Positions 5,761 to 7,819 of a stretch of DNA of 7,819 nucleotides are shown here, in pieces; position 1 is the first letter of the stretch; the number at the start of each line of letters is the position of its first letter. Position numbers and translations under genes: made by a program. The DNA lies in the NCBI GenBank assembly GCA_021785795.1, contig JAJYEK010000172.1:1-7819 (forward strand), read 5' to 3'. The notes beneath the pieces were generated by a model. That model saw only the letters and a list, made by a program, of their open reading frames with translations, did not search any database and was not told the DNA's origin. The stretch comes from Pseudomonadota bacterium. GTDB taxonomy: Bacteria > Pseudomonadota > Gammaproteobacteria > Acidiferrobacterales > UBA6901.

Positions 5761-6047
5761 ATGGAGGCCGATCTTGAGTTCACCGAGAAGGAAATCAGCC
5801 CCTGGGGCGGCATGGGGTTGATGAAACGGCTGCTCGATCGGATCGGGTTTGAGCAAGCCCTTCGCGGCTGCGGGCTGCCACAGCCCGGCAGAGCAGCCGC
5901 GGCTATGCGGCTGAGCAGCGCATGACGCAGTTCCTGCTGTCGGTGTGGTGCGGGGCGAACCGCTTCGAGCACCAGGAGGTGACGCGTTTTGATCTGGTAT
6001 TACAGTGCCTCTTTTGGATGGAAGAAGAGGGCAAACTTCAATGATCG
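5761..6047 (+). pseudogene. IS1380-family-like transposase N-terminal remnant with two frameshifts
   Basis: A strong ribosome binding site (GGGAGGAGG, 5748-5756) precedes ATG 5761. The first frame gives EKEISPWGGMGLMKRLLDR..., matching the N-terminus of IS1380-like transposases (ITPWGGM..MKRML type), then stops at TGA 5923 after a shift of two extra bases at about 5890-5891. The second frame (5892 to about 6014) gives SSRGYAAEQRMTQFLLSVWC then GANRFEHQEVTRFDLVL, the conserved 'SVWCGANRFEH' block. A second indel, one extra T in 6012-6015, moves the match to a third frame giving LFGWKKRANFNDR. Recognisable similarity ends near 6047, so only about 95 of some 450 residues remain. It is clearly dead. 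The start signals could still drive a 54-residue peptide of no expected function. Confidence 0.8.
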
Positions 6048-6386
6048 GGTGTGTTTCCGGTGGCCATGCGGACGGGCTCTGGCCGTCGCCGGAACGGCTG
6101 CCGGAGTCCGGTTACAGCGGGTCGATTGAGATGAACGATGACGCGAAATCGTGCGCCTCTGAAGCCGGCCATGCGTCGGCATTTTTTACAAGGGCGCCCT
6201 TGTCGGCAGGATGGGTAACGCATTGATTATAGGTCCAACCGGATATCCGACACCCAAAATTGGCCGAAATGCTTGGGAATCGTCCCGTCGGTTTGTTTTA
6301 CAGCGGCGCCCAAAATCTCCTCGAACCGGAGGACGGAAGAAAAAATATATCCAATATAACAGGCGCTTATTGAAGCGCACCGCGGC
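6048..6386. other. non-coding stretch upstream of the PEP-CTERM gene
   Basis: No convincing gene is present; the short frames lack ribosome binding sites and family resemblance. It contains a perfect 16-bp palindrome (6188-6203), a 10-bp palindrome CGGATATCCG (6240-6249) and a 6-bp stem with a 4-base loop, GCGCTT-ATTG-AAGCGC (6363-6378), just upstream of the sigma-54-type promoter. It probably serves as upstream control DNA for the PEP-CTERM gene plus leftover IS sequence. Confidence 0.4.
6188..6203. promoter_or_regulatory. perfect 16-bp palindrome, candidate activator site
   Basis: ACAAGGGCGCCCTTGT reads identically on both strands. It lies about 185-200 bp upstream of the -24 element of the sigma-54-type promoter, a distance at which enhancer-binding activators commonly act. 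It has a T-run on its 5' side only, so it is not an intrinsic terminator for either strand. Its assignment as a binding site is inference. Confidence 0.35.
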
Positions 6387-6402
6387 TGGCACGGATCATG
6401 CT
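6387..6402 (+). promoter_or_regulatory. sigma-54 (RpoN) -24/-12 promoter
   Basis: TGGCACGGATCATGCT matches the consensus TGGCACRNNNNTTGCW at all defined positions except one (A instead of the first T of TTGC), with correct GG-to-GC spacing. Transcription would start near 6414, giving a leader of about 150 bases before the PEP-CTERM ATG. PEP-CTERM genes in some Proteobacteria are known to depend on RpoN and the PrsK/PrsR two-component system, which fits this placement. Confidence 0.65.
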
Positions 6403-6478
6403 TAATTTAGAATCAGAATTAGACGTGGAATTAAAATAGCGGGTTTATAACGGGACAGCGATCCTGAATAGAAGAACG

Positions 6479-6518
6479 GCCGCATACCGCCGGACTGGTC
6501 CCGGTAGCGCGATGCGGC
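6479..6518 (+). other. stem-loop in the 5' leader of the PEP-CTERM gene
   Basis: Outer arms GCCGCA and TGCGGC enclose an inner stem TACCG/CGGTA stacked, across a CC bulge, on GGAC/GTCC with a TG tip. The hairpin ends 47 bases before the ATG and leaves the ribosome binding site free. It could stabilise the mRNA; no known riboswitch family was recognised. Confidence 0.4.
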
Positions 6519-6565
6519 ACACCCCGGGCGCCTATCCGACGTGCGCCCGCACAGGAGGGGGTAGC

Positions 6566-7318
6566 ATGGAATTTATCCGCAGGCCGGGTATTGGCGTCAT
6601 CCTGATTGCCGCATTGGCCGCTTTGGGCGTCTCGACCGCCGCGAGTGCGAGCGTTGTCGGGAACACGGTGACCGTTAATCTGTGCGGCGGCAGCGGGAGC
6701 TGCTGGAATAACACGTGGGTGGTGGGCAGCACTTCCAGTTGGTCCAACATCACCGCCAACGGGTCCGACTGGAACGCGGTGATCAACACGCTGCAGGCGG
6801 GCTTGGATCCCTCCGTCACCAACAACTTCTCGCTCACCAACACCAGCGCGTCGACCCAGACCTACACGATGACGACCAGCCTGACCACCGGCCCGATCGG
6901 TCCTGCCACGGTCACGAGCGGTAGCGTCGGCGCAACGGCGACGTCGAACGGCAACAGCGCAGCCACCGTCAGCACCTCCGGTAGCAACGCCATCTATACG
7001 GCGCTGATCGATGGCAGCAGCTTCCAGTCTCTCTTTTACCCGCCTTTCAGCCAGAGCACGCCTTACCCGACGGGCGGCGGCAGTCTGACGTTCTCCTCTG
7101 CATTCGGATTGCCCGGCAACACCGTCCCCGGTCCCGCCGTCGGCTCCGGCATCGGCATCCAGATCGAGTTCGCGCTGACGCCCGGCGACAGTGTGGGCTT
7201 CACCAGCAACTTCCAGGTCCAGCCGGTTCCCCTGCCCGCGTCGCTCATCCTGTTCGGCTCGGGCCTCATCGGCCTCATGGGGCTGATCGGCATCGCGCGC
7301 CGCCGCGCCCCGCGCTAG
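6566..7318 (+). CDS. PEP-CTERM (VPLPA-type) sorting-domain secreted protein
   Basis: I chose ATG 6566 because AGGAGGGGG (6553-6561) is an ideal ribosome binding site just upstream and the next residues form a signal peptide; an in-frame ATG at 6512 would add 18 unrelated residues. The 250-residue product has a basic start (Arg5-Arg6), a hydrophobic core and a likely cleavage site after ASA (Ala28/Ser29). The mature part is low in charge and very rich in Ser, Thr, Asn and Gly, with beta-strand-like repeats and one close Cys pair (Cys40, Cys46). The C-terminus (221-250) is a VPLPAS motif, a hydrophobic helix and an Arg-rich tail (ARRRAPR): the sorting signal cut by exosortase in the inner membrane. 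Such proteins are exported with exopolysaccharide and act in surface coats, biofilm or flocs. The mature domain itself is unrecognised. The gene stands alone, behind a sigma-54-type promoter. Confidence 0.88.
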   Translation: MEFIRRPGIGVILIAALAALGVSTAASASVVGNTVTVNLCGGSGSCWNNTWVVGSTSSWSNITANGSDWNAVINTLQAGLDPSVTNNFSLTNTSASTQTYTMTTSLTTGPIGPATVTSGSVGATATSNGNSAATVSTSGSNAIYTALIDGSSFQSLFYPPFSQSTPYPTGGGSLTFSSAFGLPGNTVPGPAVGSGIGIQIEFALTPGDSVGFTSNFQVQPVPLPASLILFGSGLIGLMGLIGIARRRAPR

Positions 7319-7323
7319 CGGGG
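7308..7323 (+). terminator. GC hairpin overlapping the PEP-CTERM stop codon
   Basis: CCCCGC-GCTA-GCGGGG forms a perfect 6-bp stem with a 4-base loop that spans the TAG stop. There is no T-run, so it would be an mRNA 3'-end stabiliser or pause site rather than a classical intrinsic terminator. Confidence 0.3.
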
Positions 7324-7644
7324 ATGACGGCCGCCTCGGGCGCGCCGTAACCGCGCAGCCGGCGGAGCATTTCCTGCAGTCGAGGCAGCCAACACTTCCT
7401 GTCCCAGGGCGGGCGCCCGCATGCGGCGACGCCCCAGGGATGCCCGCCGCACAGTCCAGCGTTTGGAATGGGTCATCGTCCAGCCAGGGGATCGGCCGGT
7501 TCGCAACCCGCTTGGGGGATCACGGCGCGGTGACGGCGAGTCGGTATCGCGTCGCGCGGGGATTTTCCAGAGCGCAGTCCGCCGGCGCTATCGTGATCGC
7601 AACGATAGCGCAGACCGGACCCGGCGACAGACTGTCCCGGGGCC
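7324..7644. other. non-coding stretch between convergent genes
   Basis: The PEP-CTERM gene and the FAD-subunit gene converge on this GC-rich interval of about 320 bases. The overlapping frames on both strands show Arg/Pro-rich translations typical of high-GC non-coding DNA, and none has a convincing start. The only clear structure is the inverted repeat at 7585-7611. Confidence 0.45.
7585..7611 (-). terminator. 10-bp perfect inverted repeat downstream of the FAD-subunit gene
   Basis: GCGCTATCGT (7585-7594) and ACGATAGCGC (7602-7611) flank a 7-base loop, GATCGCA. On the minus strand this lies 33 bases past the stop of the FAD-binding gene, in the position of a transcription end structure. Neither side has a T-run, so a factor-dependent end or a protein site are alternatives. 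Confidence 0.4.
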
Positions 7645-7819
7645 TCAAGGGCGATCCCCCGCCGCGGCGAGTATCGCGCGCCGCACCAGGGTCGACAGCA
7701 GCGGCAGTTTGTAGGCATTTTGCGACAAGGGTGTGGCGCCCGTGAGCGCCGCTTCGGCGGCGGCCGCGGCCACATTCCCGTCGATACGGACCCCGGCCAG
7801 AACGGCTTCGGCCGCATGC
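7645..7819 (-). CDS. FAD-binding subunit of a molybdopterin dehydrogenase (CoxM/xanthine dehydrogenase small-subunit-like), C-terminal part
   Basis: Reading the minus strand from 7818, 57 codons end at TGA (7647-7645); the start lies beyond the right edge. The fragment has an Ala-rich helix, a GVRIDGNVAAAAAEAAL stretch, then TPLSQNAYKLPLLSTLVRRAIL and a short tail. This order (Ala-rich strand-helix, 'A..A...', 'PL..naYK..l...lvrRAl') is that of the CO dehydrogenase flavoprotein C-terminal domain in the xanthine dehydrogenase family. Such subunits pass electrons from the iron-sulfur centres to FAD in a three-subunit cytoplasmic hydroxylase. The substrate cannot be told from this part, and the FAD-binding domain is outside the window. 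The longer overlapping minus-strand frame (7473-7817) is a shadow. Assignment rests on a short conserved stretch. Confidence 0.62.
   Translation of the reverse strand, partial: HAAEAVLAGVRIDGNVAAAAAEAALTGATPLSQNAYKLPLLSTLVRRAILAAAGDRP

Noticed and set aside
6188..6203. 16-bp palindrome as an intrinsic terminator
   Set aside because: The T-run precedes the hairpin on the plus strand and becomes an A-run after it on the minus strand, so neither direction gives a hairpin followed by T residues.
7473..7817. 114-codon minus-strand frame at the right edge
   Set aside because: The adjacent frame encodes a CoxM-like C-terminus ending at 7645; this one is Arg/Pro/Cys-rich noise in another frame.
1..7819. 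CRISPR array, tRNA or rRNA genes
   Set aside because: I saw no regularly spaced direct repeats, no tRNA cloverleaf signature and no rRNA-like stretch.

Overview
The window reads as a chromosomal accessory island in a fairly GC-rich Gram-negative bacterium, most likely a proteobacterium. The main clue is a secreted protein with a C-terminal VPLPA/PEP-CTERM sorting signal and a likely sigma-54 promoter; exosortase/PEP-CTERM systems are typical of EPS- and biofilm-forming Gram-negatives. I cannot name a genus. Ordinary chromosomal genes frame the window: the end of an NRAMP-type metal transporter at the left, and the end of a CoxM-like FAD-binding molybdoenzyme subunit (minus strand) at the right. 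Between the transporter and the PEP-CTERM gene lies a nested set of mobile-element remnants and toxin-antitoxin/defence genes.

Layout. 1-316: NRAMP C-terminus. 481-921: 5' remnant of an IS66-family tnpC that stops abruptly at about 912. 757-3085, minus strand: a tightly coupled operon of abiEi antitoxin, abiEii nucleotidyltransferase toxin and a third gene with a PD-(D/E)XK-like nuclease signature. Both junctions are ATGA start/stop overlaps. The third gene lost its 3' end to the IS66 junction. The abiE upstream region has two copies of TCCGC-N7-GCGGA, which look like an autoregulatory operator. 3237-5442: a 2206-bp ISL3-family element with perfect 25-bp terminal inverted repeats. It carries an intact transposase and, ahead of it in the same orientation, a mntA-hepT (type VII) toxin-antitoxin pair with its own sigma-70-like promoter. 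hepT has a +1 frameshift between the Gly and Tyr codons of its RX4HXY motif. 5761-6047: degraded N-terminus of an IS1380-like transposase with two frameshifts. 6387-7318: sigma-54-type promoter, structured leader and PEP-CTERM gene. 7645-7819: C-terminus of the FAD-binding subunit.

How it works together. The abiE operon would be a self-repressing type IV TA/abortive-infection locus, here with a translationally coupled nuclease-like partner. The ISL3 element landed about 70 bp upstream of the distal abiE repeat, so two TA modules built on nucleotidyltransferase folds now sit head to head. The passenger mntA-hepT pair may have served as an addiction or defence module for the element; in this copy the toxin is probably inactive while the transposase looks intact. 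The most noteworthy points are the TA module inside an IS, the position of the hepT frameshift, and the third gene of the abiE operon.
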